Numbered from the stretch's first letter, positions 1 to 11,397 are shown. The stretch is DNA of 64,000 nucleotides from Heliocidaris tuberculata (GCA_025618425.1 CM046851.1:6809969-6873968), one strand, 5' to 3'. Numbers and translations are program-made. Notes: generated from the sequence alone by a model not told the origin.

Positions 1-1
1 G

Positions 2-307
2 CAATCGAGTGAGTCGATAAGTGCGCCATCTCCGTATGCCTTGGCCTCATCCCTCAACGCTCAACTCAGTGCTTACTACATGCACTACCCAGCTGCTGCA
101 CCCATCCCTGGGTCCTTTGGACTTTCAAAACCGGGAGTACCACCTTCACCCCTTAGCCCTGGATCCGCCCTTAGGTACCACCCATACAAGGCACCCATCC
201 CCACCTCCCTAGCCACCCTTCCTGGGCTACCCGCAGGAGCTTACTACTCCCCCTATGCTTTCCACGACCTCAAGGGAAGACTCGCTGCAGCTGGAGTGCC
301 ACACTAG
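2..307 (+). CDS. C-terminal exon of a NET-family (Nlz/ZNF503/ZNF703-like) zinc-finger protein, partial
   Basis: The frame is open from the left window edge to a TAG at 305-307, giving about 101 residues; there is no internal start, so this is the tail of a longer protein. The composition is Pro/Ser/Ala/Tyr-rich with no simple repeats. Distinctive stretches are LSAYYMHYP, RYHPYKAP and the end YYSPYAFHDLKGRLAAAG. NET-family repressors (Noc, Elbow, Tlp-1; vertebrate ZNF503/ZNF703) end in a similar Tyr/Pro-rich segment with a YSPYAL-type motif; this comparison is from memory. Their single C2H2 finger and N-terminal Sp and Groucho-binding motifs would lie upstream, outside the window. Such proteins are nuclear co-repressors used in patterning. 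The surrounding candidate conserved non-coding DNA fits a developmental regulator. That this is a real exon is very likely; the family name is moderately sure. Another Tyr/Pro-rich transcription factor is the main alternative. Confidence 0.62.
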   Translation, partial: QSSESISAPSPYALASSLNAQLSAYYMHYPAAAPIPGSFGLSKPGVPPSPLSPGSALRYHPYKAPIPTSLATLPGLPAGAYYSPYAFHDLKGRLAAAGVPH

Positions 308-599
308 CCAAAACTTAATCTTCAAAATTGTGGTACAAAAACTCGAAAACTGAAAATAGTATATTATGATGTGTGTTCACTGTTTGAGTTTTTACAAGAT
401 TTATGTATTCAGTAATTGAAGCCTGTTACAAAATTCCAAGTACTTGAATTGCATCTTGTGGGCTTGAAAGTGCCACTCTTACAAAGAATATAAGATTACG
501 TTTTTATTCGAAAAGTACTATTTCCTGTAAGATGAGAAAATGAATTGCAGGCTCTATCTCTAAGGGAAAATATTAATGGTATGAAGAGGGAAATACGAG

Positions 600-765
600 T
601 CGAACAGTTCTCTCTCTCTCTCGATGTGAGAAAGCCGCCGTCGACTGATGGGGAAGTCGGGCTGCCTAGCGATTGTAACCCGATCCGCGCCATGCGACAT
701 TTGCGCAAATATTCATGTGCAAATTTCTCAGAAGTCCGACAATCCATCAAAAGACGGATTTATTG
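600..765. promoter_or_regulatory. Candidate conserved non-coding element with C/EBP-like palindrome
   Basis: This is a GC-balanced, CpG-containing unique block in AT-rich surroundings. It contains the perfect 12-bp palindrome ATTTGCGCAAAT at 699-710, which includes the C/EBP consensus TTGCGCAA, followed closely by ATGTGCAAAT, similar to a POU octamer. The block lies about 300 bp past the stop codon, so it could act in DNA or as UTR. Function is inferred. Confidence 0.3.
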
Positions 766-1129
766 TTCGGTTTTTTCCCCCCTTCATTTTCAAAATTGAC
801 ATGTTCTTGAATGGTGTTGAAAGTATTATTTGTTCAATGATTTAATTAGAATTACAAGCCTTTGGTTTTGAAATTTAAGCGAACATACAGCAAGGGACTG
901 ATTACCAAAAAAGGCATTCAGTTTTTGTTGGTTTTTTTTCAATTAGCAAACGTCTTGTCAGAAGCGTTCATCAGACATTCATTTAGTTGATATTGATGGA
1001 GGAAGAGCAGGCTGTGGGAAATTATTTATGACATTCATTTCACACGGGGGTAAAACAGTTGGGATGTAACCTCTATTTATGACTGTGAGCAAGAGGGCGA
1101 GATGCTAAACAGCATCCCTTCATAAGAAA

Positions 1130-1460
1130 CTCTTTATTCACAAATCTTCTGTCACGCTCTTTTCTCCGTCGCGCCCGTGAGTTATAGCCGCCGCGCAAAC
1201 AGACCAGTGTAGCAATTTATCTTCCTCTCTGGCGCGGCGCAAGAGAGCTGAAGCTATATCATGTTTGCAGGCCGAGCGAGGAAGGTGCCGTATTGGCGAG
1301 CCGTGGCGATCATTTATGCTTCTGTCATTAGTCGCTTGCTTCAGTTCAGCATCCCCCTCTTTTCCTCCTTCTTCATCTCCTCTCTCCATCTCCTTTTTCT
1401 CTCTGTCGAGGCGAGAGCTACGCTTGACTAACGCGCTGATGACTGGGCGGGATGATTGAT
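1130..1460. promoter_or_regulatory. CpG-rich candidate regulatory block
   Basis: This segment is rich in CGCG and GCCG steps (for example GGCGCGGCGC near 1231) and contrasts with the flanking AT-rich DNA. Short frames on both strands do not look like protein. It may be an enhancer, an alternative promoter or a constrained part of the 3' UTR. Confidence 0.28.
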
Positions 1461-1479
1461 GCTCCAGAGCGGGACATGG

Positions 1480-2010
1480 TTTGGATGAATTATCATGGCC
1501 GGGTTGGAAGGTACCTCACCTATCAATCTGTAGAAGCTCCCAAGCTCGTGTCAAGAACATAAATCCTTCTCAGTATCATAATACTGATGGCATCGGACTA
1601 GACGACTCGTATTTTATCTCCTCTTTAGCGCGCCGGGGCTCATGAATCTTTTAAAACCTCCACCATTAGGAAGCCAATTAATCACAAGTATCTTCGCTGG
1701 AAATGAGTGGAGAGAAAAAGGCTCCCCACTGCTTTGTTTCGGCCATAAATGCCATCTTTTATTAATTACCCTCAAGTACCGTGTCCCCCTTGCTTAATAA
1801 TAGAGCAGCCTTATTTACCCCCAAAATTCTAAATTGCAGGGGTTTTTGTGCCATTTGTTGACAAACCATCTATACTTCCGACAGCCCATTTATCACCCTA
1901 AAATTAATTCAACTGAATTACATGTCACCTTTAATGCGTCACGCTTCTTCCTTAGGAGAAAATTAGCCCTCGCGAGCCATTAAGATTGATTAATTACTTT
2001 GTACTGAAAA
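1480..2010. promoter_or_regulatory. Candidate deeply conserved non-coding element near the zinc-finger gene
   Basis: About 500 bp of unique sequence without microsatellites, dense in homeodomain-type cores (TTAATTA, CAATTAAT, TAATTAC) and a CATAAATGCCAT caudal/Hox-like site, ending in ATTAAGATTGATTAATTAC. It has the look of vertebrate or echinoderm developmental CNEs. Very ancient non-coding conservation has been described around some developmental genes; whether this block belongs to such a set cannot be decided here. Confidence 0.38.
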
Positions 2011-2317
2011 GATTATTATAATTCGTGTTCTCACTTCTATGTGTTGACTATATTGTTGGTCTGGTTGTAATATTTATGTGTGTATATAATATACAACTCT
2101 TTTCTGTATAAAGAGGTTAAAGATGAGCAGTCGTGTCAAAGTTACTGTGGTGTTTTATTAAATGTATATACATGTACAGTTAAGAGATATTAAAAAAAAA
2201 AGAAGATATTCCATGATTTCAAATTTAAAACAACGTCTTATGGGTTATTTTTGTTATTTCTAAGTGTGGTTGTGTATCTGTAGTACCTGGGGTTTTATTA
2301 TAGGGTAAGATATGTAG

Positions 2318-2480
2318 CTGATGATTGATTGAGATTGGTTGAATGGTTGATTGTTAAAGATTGATTATTGATTAATGGACTGAGTACTGCTAGACTGAAT
2401 GATTGATTGAATAGATTATTGAATGACTGATTGAATGAATGATTGATTATTTGACCAATTACTGATAGTGAAATGATTGA
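2318..2480. repeat. Degenerate (TGAT/TGAA)n tetranucleotide repeat
   Basis: Imperfect tandem TGAT, TGAA and TGGT units run through this stretch. The minus-strand open frame here is a by-product, giving Asn/Gln/Ser runs. Confidence 0.8.
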
Positions 2481-3215
2481 CAAAGGGAAAATATCAACGC
2501 GTATAGCAGTATTTCCATTTTGTAGTAAAATTTGACAAGAGGATAGCGAGAGTGGTAGCAAAGAATATGAGAGCAGTGTCAAAGAAACAGAATGTCTTAT
2601 AATGTACCAAAATATTGTGTTGAGAAAACAGCAAATAGCCTAGTCTTTCGCTTACATTTTTCGTATGTTCAAGGTACATGTATGTGAGGATGATAACAAA
2701 AGCCTGAAATGAAACAATAATTGCTAGTTTTATGTTTTCTGCCCATTTATGAGAGAGAGTGGGAGGGCTTGGAGAAAGTACATGTAGTTGTGAAAGGGGG
2801 AACTACAACCTGTGCGGAAGAGAAGAAGGCTGGAAAATGGTATTTCAGAAGTGAAAAGACAAAGAGCTGAAATTTGAAGAAATTTAAAAATCACAATGCA
2901 AAACGGAGATTATAGTGATTACAATAATTTGTTTTCTATGATAATAAGAGGAATAAAAAGGCAATTTACTAAAAACGAATAAAGGCTTATCTGCAATGTT
3001 TTGCTGGTAAAGGCAATATTTTAAAGTCCATGTTAAAGTGTGATAAGTCAAAAGAAATAAAGAAAATTGCCATTTTAAATGCCAATTGTGTTTTTTATAA
3101 TCATCAACGCAACATTGAAAGAACTTATTCTTATAACACGTCTTCAGCACTTTTTTTTCCTTAACCATCAAAACATGCACTGCTCACACACAGGAAGAAA
3201 TTGAGGGAAAACTTA
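2481..3215. other. AT-rich intergenic DNA, no gene seen
   Basis: This is AT-rich DNA with scattered stop codons in every frame. No repeat boundary or protein motif was recognised. Confidence 0.5.
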
Positions 3216-3345
3216 TACAGTGGAACCTCGTTATAAAGAACACTTAAACAAACTCATTATTATAACAAGGTCATTTTGCTGGTCCTACTTTGTATTCTAT
3301 TGTTTTTAGCCCTGATATAACAGAGTTTCAATATAAAGAGGTAAC
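3216..3345 (+). mobile_element. pogo/Tigger-like MITE fragment
   Basis: It starts TACAGTGGAACCTCGTTATA, the terminal inverted repeat typical of pogo/Tigger elements at a TA target. The expected right TIR is decayed (GAGGTAAC near 3339-3346). It is non-coding and short. Confidence 0.5.
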
Positions 3346-3370
3346 TTTCCCTTGGTTTCAAGGAGTTAGT

Positions 3371-3450
3371 TTAACCCATTACCTACGGGAACCGGACGGT
3401 TCCTGTGTTAAGCCTATGGGAATGAGATAATTCAGTCGTCAACGGGTTAA
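3371..3450. mobile_element. 80-bp MITE between two TTAA sites
   Basis: The element starts TTAACCCATTACC and ends in AACGGGTTAA, so both ends read TTAACCC inward. TTAA target duplication with a CCC start is the signature of piggyBac-type elements. The internal GGAACCGGACGGTTCC is a near-perfect palindrome. It is far too short to code, so any movement would need a transposase from elsewhere. Confidence 0.6.
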
Positions 3451-5485
3451 AGGATGTTCCACTCCATTTACAAGCCTGTTGCAAACATAATAACGCCAAT
3501 AGTAAACATTTTCCAGGAGTCAAAAACTAGCCTAAATGTAGGTCTTGGAGACCGCAGTGCTAGAACATGTGTCTTCACATAATAAATGCAACTGAGAAGA
3601 TGCTTTAGTACACTCTACCATTTCAAAATCATTATCACTTTTCAAGTCCATGTTGAATTCAAAGCGCAAGACAAGATAACGGTTTATAATTTATCACAAT
3701 GCATGGCAAATGATTACTGGGTAGACAGATAATGTATATCGCTTTTTTTTTGGTATTATGTTTATAGTATCCTGTTGTTTCCAAATTCATTTTTTAAATG
3801 ATGTCATCATATCATGTACATTTTTAATTGATATACTGTGTATAAAGCACAAGTATGCACATCATTTTTTTGACATGCTTATTTCGAGGACTTTAAAATT
3901 CACTCTCAAGCGTTTTATTTTAAATAATTTCAAGTGGTCATTTGGAATCGGAAAGGTAGCATTTTTTAAAAAATCAATTATCATTTGTAACAAATTGCAT
4001 TTTTTGGTGGTTATAACGAGTATTTCCGTGTCAAATTCTTTATAATAAAACAATTATGTATGATTGTTATTTATATATCTCGTAATTTTCATGGAAGCAT
4101 GTACTTTACCGCTGTCATTCATGAATTGTCAAGTATCATTTGCTCTAAAAATACTCTATAACTATGTTTCCATGACAATTTGTCAATGAAAAAATAGTAA
4201 ATTCTGTCACATATATAGCTTTTTTAACATACTTTCACATAACACATTTTCGTCATTATGAGTTCATGAGTGCTGGGGATATTTTTATTTGATCATTTAT
4301 TGCCAAATTCATATCATACGTCAATACAACTTGTTATATCGTATACATAATTAAGTAAATGAAAGGGAATTAATAAAATGGTAAATTGTTGATCAGTGTT
4401 TATCCTGGTAACCGATTTTAAGTCAACATTTAAACTTATACAGTGGAGCATCCAAAAAAATGATAAACAGAGGGAGGGGGGGGGGGGGGTAGGAAGACCC
4501 TCGACAAGTCCCGTTTTCCCCCTGGCCTTCAAACAGAGGGCGTATGCTTGCTTCGCCCTATACTGGATTCATTCATCACCGATAAAGTTGTACAATATAT
4601 TAATACAAAATATTAGACAAATGATATATACAGTTTACAATTTTTACCAAAAAATTGTATTTGCAACCATTTAATTTTATGGAAAAGTGAGAATGAAATA
4701 ATTTAATAATGAAAATTTTGTTCAGTTGTCTACTAAATTCTTCTTGAGTTGACATTTAAGTTTGCTTCAACCAAGGAGGTAATTAGTATACCTCCTTGTT
4801 TCAATTATACTGTATTTTGTGTGATCAAACTTGTGCATTTGGGTTTCATGGTGACGCTTATTCTTAAACTTCAAGCAGAGACTTATTAACGCAAAAGTAA
4901 ATGCAAGGGGCAGGGAAAACTGTTATGGCGAAGCCACATTTACCCTGTCATACTCTGATCTAAACTGATATATTTGCAAATCCACATTTCGATCTCCCAA
5001 ACTGTTAAATATTTACCTTTAAACATCTGCATGAATATCCTGTTTCCCAGTAACAACATGACAAATGGAATGATTGATCTCTAGGATGGTATGCTATAAA
5101 TCATGAATAGCATAATTATATGACGGAGATGGATACATCAGCCATGATTGATGCAGAATTACACATACATTTTTTTAAGGGAGAAAGAGATAGCACGAAA
5201 GTGTTGATTATGATTATTTTCTACGAAGAGACACGAGTAGTGTGCATTTTTTAGCACTGACGCACGAGTTAATTTCATAAGGTAGATGTAATTATTGTTA
5301 GAAATATAGAATATTGAAGAAGCAAGACTGTGAGCGGGTATATACAGAGAAATAGGTACAGCATTATTTATATTAACTGTATGATCAGATATGAAGGAAC
5401 AAAACAATTTCTATGTAGATATTTTATAAGAATAACAGATAATATTTCTTAAAGAAAGATAAAAACTATTGATTTCAAGGAGGTT
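3451..5485. other. AT-rich intergenic DNA, no gene seen
   Basis: This is long AT-rich sequence with only short frames in all six readings. A poly(G) run lies at about 4476-4489 beside GC-rich sequence that may be a decayed repeat end. Confidence 0.5.
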
Positions 5486-5487
5486 GG

Positions 5488-5802
5488 AATGTGTCTTCTC
5501 TCATATCGCCATCGTCCATCCTGTCTAATACCTCTCTCTTTCTTTCACTAAAATACCTCTTCTTATCTCTCTCCCTCTTCTCTCCTCTTCTCTCCCCTTT
5601 TCTGTCTTCTCCTTCCCCCCCCCCCTCTCTCTCTCTTCCCCTCTCTATTCCAATCTCTCTCTCTCTCACTCACTAAAAAACCTTTTCCTATCTCTCTCCC
5701 TCTTCTCTCCCCTTTTCTGTCGTCGCCTTCTCCCCCCCCCCCCCTCTCTCTCTTCCCCTCTCTATTCCAATCTCTCTCTCTCTCTCTTTCTCTCTCTGTT
5801 AA
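5488..5802. repeat. Polypyrimidine tract, internally duplicated
   Basis: (CT)n, poly(C) and C-rich segments on the + strand. The stretch from about 5548 is repeated from about 5673 (125-bp period, both starting CTAAAA and containing a CTCTCTATTCCAATCTC block). This is a local tandem duplication of a microsatellite-bearing segment. Confidence 0.8.
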
Positions 5803-5810
5803 ATTGTTTT

Positions 5811-7055
5811 TGGGGTAAAATAATGAGTAAGTGTAAATGTAGGTTAACTTACCATATAGTAAATAAACTTTTTTTTTATTATTGTTGTCATGAATTAATA
5901 ATCACAAACAACAGGATGTAGTACTGAATAATGATTATAATCATATACAAAAGGATATAGCGTTGAATAGACTGCTTTGCCTCTTTCAGGTGTATCAGCT
6001 TATAATTTCTGTGTGTGAAACGTGTACGTGCAAAGTCCAGATAATGGGCTTTTAAATTTAAAAAAATCGTTTCATTTGATATTATAACTTCTCACTAATT
6101 AGACTGGAAAACCTCTTATCTCTTACCTTCGCGGTTTCGTGTGGTTTCTGTCAGATCAGGAAACGATTTATATAGTCTGGAGAGCCAGACATATTGCGGA
6201 TGTTCGGGGGGAGGGGGATAAGGATAGTTAATTTCAAATAGCTTAGCATAAATGTTGGCCAAGGCTGGTCCAGGTAATAAAATTTGTGAAATATATATTT
6301 TCTTGGTATATCTATTGATCTAAAACCAAATCAATAATCAGTTTTTTTTTTCATTTGGATCATAATCTATAAGAATACATAAGAAGATAACCCTAGATCG
6401 GCGTTATCTGTCATAATGTCATAACACTATCTTCCACATGAAATAAATAATAATAATTCAAAGACTAAACAAAGTCATGATAATGCTTTTGAGTGTCTTC
6501 CGACCTGAAAATAAAATTATCAAGCAGGGTGTTTTTTGTTGTTGTTTTTTCGTATCCTATGTATCGAAAAATCGGCAAACTGGAAAAAATGGCCAATATA
6601 TATTTTTAACCCTTATGACTATTATGACTATTAATTTCAGCAAAATATAGACCGAGTAGGCGATATATTCATGATGTCATAATAATTTTACGGTCTTCTA
6701 AAAATACGTATTACACAGGGTTTATTCTACATCAATAGGCAAGAATATTTATGATTTATTATACACTAAATTGGGATGATTGATAATATATAAATGGAGT
6801 CGTGTATCTATTATCTAATTTAATTGGGGTCAGGCGATATGGTTGATATGTATAGTTCTAATATAAAAGCTATAATGTCGAATCTATCCTAGGTTTTGAG
6901 TAAATGGGATAAAATCGCATCCTATCACCACACCCTATTTACTTGGTTAGATGTTTTACATGCATGCATCAAAAGCAACGATGTCAGCGTGTATGAGCAA
7001 GACGGTTGATGAATGGCATACGATCATGATTGACGCTCGTATTTGCGATGCGTAA
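5811..7055. other. AT-rich intergenic DNA, no gene seen
   Basis: No coding signal and no clear element ends. A short G-run occurs at about 6204-6218. Confidence 0.5.
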
Positions 7056-7059
7056 CATG

Positions 7060-7345
7060 CCTTTTCCCCCGCAAATAGATTCCTTAATTGCAGAATCAAT
7101 CATGTCCAGTCATAATACTTCCACTCATCTTAAAATCTCAAAAAGAATCACACCAACCCCCTTTTTGGTTTAGTTCTTAATTGCTTTCTCGGGCGGAGAT
7201 GGGGGAAATTACGCCTAGCATGACAAGATGGCGATTTATGGCGGGGATCGCACGGCTTGGAAGAGGGTCGAATTGGGAAAAAACGAAGGCTACCAGATAC
7301 CACGTCAGCTCGAGTGATTAAACGGTTTAATTAAAAAATTGTCGA
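7060..7345. promoter_or_regulatory. Candidate conserved non-coding element
   Basis: A unique block with mixed composition: CTTAATTGC twice, AATCAATCATG, CAAGATGGCG (YY1-like) next to ATTTATGGCG (caudal/Hox-like), and GATTAAACGGTTTAATTAAA. It lies between AT-rich DNA and a trinucleotide array. An enhancer role is inferred from site density only. Confidence 0.33.
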
Positions 7346-7424
7346 CTAGATGGATGACACCGAGATGTGAGGTTCACGGAGGATCATGATGAAGTGATGC
7401 AGGTTCGTTACCAACCTCTTCTTC

Positions 7425-7700
7425 CTCATCGTAATCATCATCATCATCATCATCATCATCACTATTATCATCAATGTAATTATCACCATCACCGTAATCA
7501 TCAGTAGCAGCAGCAGCAACAACAACAGCATATACGTGCCACCATCGCTACAGTCATCATCATCATCGTCATCATCATCAACTCCTTCATCTTCATCAGT
7601 ATGTAACTTCCAATTTCATCAGCATCTTCATCTTCTTCATCCTCGTCATCTTCATCTTTGTCGTCTATTATCATCATCGTCGCCGTCGTCGTCAACATCA
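7425..7700. repeat. (ATC)n trinucleotide array
   Basis: Imperfect CAT/ATC repeats with CAG and CAA stretches, followed by (CT)n at about 7718-7762. Frames here read as Ser, His or Met runs and are not genes. Confidence 0.9.
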
Positions 7701-7717
7701 TCTCTCTATTGTCATTC

Positions 7718-7766
<49 letters not shown>

Positions 7767-7838
7767 TCATTTCTCCACTATTTCCCAATTTTTCCCAAGG
7801 TGTATATCGCGAATGTCAGGGGCATCGACTCGGGGCCG

Positions 7839-8007
7839 GGGGGGGGGGCGGTGGGGGGCTGGGAAGTTGCACTTTCATCTCCCATAGTCATCATTACCTC
7901 TCTTTAGTTTAAGAATACTTTTGATACAAGGGTAAGAGACGATAGCCCGCTGGCGAAATTGTGTCAGACGCTCGTGTTTACCCCCCCCCCCCCCCCCCCC
8001 CCCCCCC
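7839..8007. repeat. G-rich segment and 27-base poly(C) run
   Basis: A G-rich segment at 7839-7859 and an uninterrupted C27 at 7981-8007. Runs this long are prone to length error in sequencing, so the exact count is doubtful. Confidence 0.85.
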
Positions 8008-8321
8008 ATTATGAAGATTGGTCGAGCTGCCTCTTGTACATTATTCTGTTCCGTCATAGAAAAGGAGTATAGGCACAAGACAGAGTCTGTATATCGAAAA
8101 CAAGAGGGGGAAAGGGGGCATTTACCCATTCTTAAATATTTCAGACCTATAAGAAAAATGCAGCCACTCTTTTATGTATGAAGCAGGTTAGGGAATTTCG
8201 TATATTGTCAATAATTATTGGGAGATTGCTCTTGAAAAGCACGAACTACCATGAACTATTATACGCATTTTCAACAAAAAAAAAAATCAAAAAAATACTG
8301 CTCTACTTTTAAACAGTAATG

Positions 8322-8902
8322 CTAAAGGGCAAGTCCACTCTGGTATTTAGTTCATTTGAATAAAAGCAGGAAAAATAAGAGAAACAGATTAGTGAAAGTT
8401 TGAGCAAATTCCGACAAGAAATAAGAAAGTTATGATTTTTTGAAGTTGTTATCAATTAAACACATATTGGCAACTCAGTGATATATATTGCGAGCTCCTC
8501 TCCCATTTGAAAATTTCACAGAAATTGATTTTCATTTTCTTAGTTGTTGATGAAGGAATACATTTTGTTTCATACAGGTTTTGTTGTAAAACATATGTGC
8601 AATGTTTGAATCTATGTTGCATATGTGTAATGTTTGAATCTAGGTTGCATGTATGACTGAATATTTGAATATTTCCTTTAGAAAAAGTGAAAATTATGAC
8701 TTTATTTTACAGGGGCAAATGGGAGAGTACCTCGCAAAATATGACACGGAGTTGCTTATTTGTGTTTGATTGATTACAACTTCAAAAAGTCCTGACTTAC
8801 TTATTTCTTATCGAATTTAGCTCAAACCTTCGTCGATCTGTTTATTTATTTTTTCTGCTTCTTTTAAAACCAACTTGATATCAGGGTGGACTTCCCCTTT
8901 AA
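8322..8902. mobile_element. 581-bp foldback element with TTAA-type ends
   Basis: The two ends are inverted copies of each other for roughly 200 bp. The left begins CTAAAGGGCAAGTCCAC; the right, reverse-complemented, begins TTAAAGGGGAAGTCCACC. Both arms then share GTTTGAGC, GAAATAAG and TTTTTGAAGTTGT. The right target is TTAA (8899-8902); the left is CTAA, probably mutated. There is no open frame. Non-autonomous piggyBac-type mobilisation is inferred. Confidence 0.65.
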
Positions 8903-9856
8903 GCATATAGGTTATAATGCAAAACTTGAAAATTTAGGACAAGGGGATAATGGATCCATGTATTCAAGATCACATGGAGTGAAAGACTTCTTTTAAGAAT
9001 CAAAATGAAATGGAATATCATCATACTTAATCATATCAATATTTCTGGGCAGGTTTGAGTAGATACTAAAATACACGGAAAGATGCCAATTAAAACGAAA
9101 TATCACAAAATGTCACTCGCTTTGCTCACTCGCACAATATTTTAAAAGTATGAACATGCCTCTGCTGTCCATGCTAAATGACTACAGGTTCTTTTTGGTA
9201 TCCTGTGTCACACGCCTCTTGTGATGAATTAACCGCGTTTGTGGGTGAGTGAGAGAGAGAGAGAGAGAGAGAGATAGAGAGACTTGATCAATCTGCTGGT
9301 ATACAGTCAGACACATCAATCAAAGGATATCATTAAGTCGGATAAAATGGCGAGAATGGACAAGATGGCTTTGTATTTTACTGAATATTCCTAAACTGTT
9401 CAGTATGTCATTTTCTCCACTCAGTACACCGCTTTTTATTTCATGTTAAACCGTTACAGTATATGTAGCCGTTCACATGGTTACTGCAATTTGAGTTCAA
9501 TTTAAAGACAATGTTTAATTCTGGTAATAAAACTGTACTTCGAGAGAAATTGGCTTGAAATCGTTCTAAATGGTTTCTTTTCTGATTATGTAGTGAATGT
9601 TTTAATGTTTGGACCATCGCATTAAAATGTTAACGTGCTAATGGAAACTTGCTGGAAATTTATACATTTACTGAAAAGCGCAACACAGAAATGCATGTAT
9701 GGTACCACGTGTCATAGTGATATTGGCGATTTGCTCGATTTTCTCACCTTTCTTGACTCATTACTCGGTAATTATACATCTTCTATATCAAACTAATTTG
9801 GCAGACATCTTTTTTGCAGTCTTGAGCATTCAGTGTACGTTTTGTCACTCATACCA
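8903..9856. other. Intergenic DNA with a (GA)n microsatellite
   Basis: Mostly AT-rich unique sequence; (GA)n at about 9249-9281. No gene seen. Confidence 0.5.
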
Positions 9857-9994
9857 GGGGAGCGTTTTATGAAAGGAAGTTGTCGGATATTTTATCCGAC
9901 AACTGTTACAAGCTACTGAAATCCTTGCATCTGATTGGCTGAGAGAAATTTGTCGGATAAAATATCTGACAAGTCCTTTCATGAAACGCCCCCC
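9857..9994. mobile_element. 138-bp hairpin MITE, copy 1
   Basis: Terminal inverted repeats of about 45 bp start GGGGAGCGTTTTATGAAAGG and (right end inverted) GGGGGGCGTTTCATGAAAGG. Inside each arm is a second near-palindrome, TTGTCGGATA...TATCCGACAA. The centre holds CATCTGATTGGCTGAGAG. A second copy at 17051 is about 95% identical by eye. Confidence 0.8.
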
Positions 9995-10036
9995 AGAATT
10001 CACATTCTCATTTACCTTCGCATGTAAATGTTTATG

Positions 10037-10635
10037 TTAAAGGAGAATGAAACCCCGGTGAAAGAGAGGATAGAGAGAAGCAATTTAAAAAACGTTCCAT
10101 CAAAATCGGTTACGAAATGAAAAAAGTTATGAAAGTTTGAAAAGTCTCAATTTCACAGAACTCCGTCTTCATGGTCTTTGGAGTTCTGTTCTCAATTTAC
10201 TCTCTATGGTGATCCTCAAATTGGCAATGTTGCTTCAAAATGGCAGGTTTAGTAGTACAACTCTCAATCTGTTTTGTACACAAAATTTCATATTTTCTCC
10301 ATTATCTCTAAAGATGTTTCTTGTCTTTTTGTGAACTCAACATGTATGTTGTTTCAAATACATTTTCCATGATATATCTTGAGCTAAGAAGGAGACAAGC
10401 TGCACCTTGAGAGATAATGGGGAAAATACGAAATTTTGTGTACAAAACATATGGAGAGTAAGTTGTACTATTAAACCTGTCACTTTGAAGCAACATTGAG
10501 TAAATTGATACTTTTCAAACTTTCATAACTTTCTCATTTCGTAACCGATTTTGATGGAACTTTTTAAAAATTGCTTCTCTCTATCCTCTCTTCTCATTAA
10601 TATTGATTTTTCCCCAGGGTTTCATTCTCCTTTAA
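10037..10635. mobile_element. 599-bp foldback element flanked by TTAA
   Basis: Both flanks are TTAA (10037-10040 and 10632-10635). Next to them sit inverted ends AGGAGAATGAAACCC and GGGTTTCATTCTCCT. The arms match for most of the element: GAAAGTTTGAAAAGT, CATTATCTCT and TTTTGTGTACAAAAC all recur inverted. It would fold into one long hairpin. It encodes no protein. Confidence 0.8.
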
Positions 10636-11395
10636 TAATGTCTATTTCACCTAATAGCTGAGAAAGTAGTTTGGTATAGATAGGCAACCAGTTGACTTGC
10701 CGCTTTAAGTCCTATCCGAAGGACTTACTAATTGAGGGGGACATGTGGCTCACGAGGAGATATGGCGTACAAGGGCTTTAAAATGGCACGGGGCTGATGA
10801 AAAGTAGTCCAAAATATTCTTCTCACCTGCTGGATAGGATGTGCGTTTTACGAACGAATTTTTCCCCCTATCAAATTGTATTTCAAATTTTTAACATAAA
10901 AATTGAAATTTATTTTTAACACCATGAATTGTATGGGACTACAAAGTCATAACACAATTTGCAATGACTCATTGAGATTTTATGGATGGAGGTATTTTTG
11001 CGGGTGTATTAGAATCGTCGTTGTAAGATGATAATTTATATGCTTCATAAATCATGCAGTGCATGATTGTACTTGAGCGTAAAATATTTCATTCTTAGTT
11101 CATTCAAAGTGGGTTGGAAAAACACATGAGATGATTCAGTCACTGTTTTTAGGCGACGAATAATTATCGACATAATTTCGCAGCCGTAAAAGCTGACTTT
11201 ATGCGTATTCACAAATCGGATGAGAATTTATTAATCATACAATAGTGATCAAAGTTATGTGTGGCAATTTATCGAAATCATCTGTTTTATAAATATCTCT
11301 ATTTGTTTTGTTATTTCTATACGTATATCCATAGATCGAGGAGAACAGAACAACCCCCTCGGAAAAAGGGAGAAAATGACAAAAATATCATGAAG
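10636..11395. other. Intergenic DNA, no gene seen
   Basis: AT-rich. A small hairpin AAGTCCT...AGGACTT lies at about 10707-10727 and may belong to an old repeat. No coding signal. Confidence 0.45.
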
Positions 11396-11397
11396 AA

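Larger units (their letters stand above)
308..2170 (+). other. Probable 3' UTR and 3' flank of the zinc-finger gene
   Basis: This follows the stop codon directly. I see no AATAAA in the first kilobase. An ATTAAA near 2157, just after a TG/T-rich stretch, is a possible distal poly(A) signal, so the UTR could be long. The stretch has unusually little simple repeat for this window and holds three blocks that look constrained (listed separately). The UTR end is inferred. Confidence 0.4.

Noticed and set aside
7425..7700. Possible CRISPR-like regular array of ATC units
   Set aside because: It is a plain trinucleotide microsatellite in eukaryotic DNA with no spacer structure.
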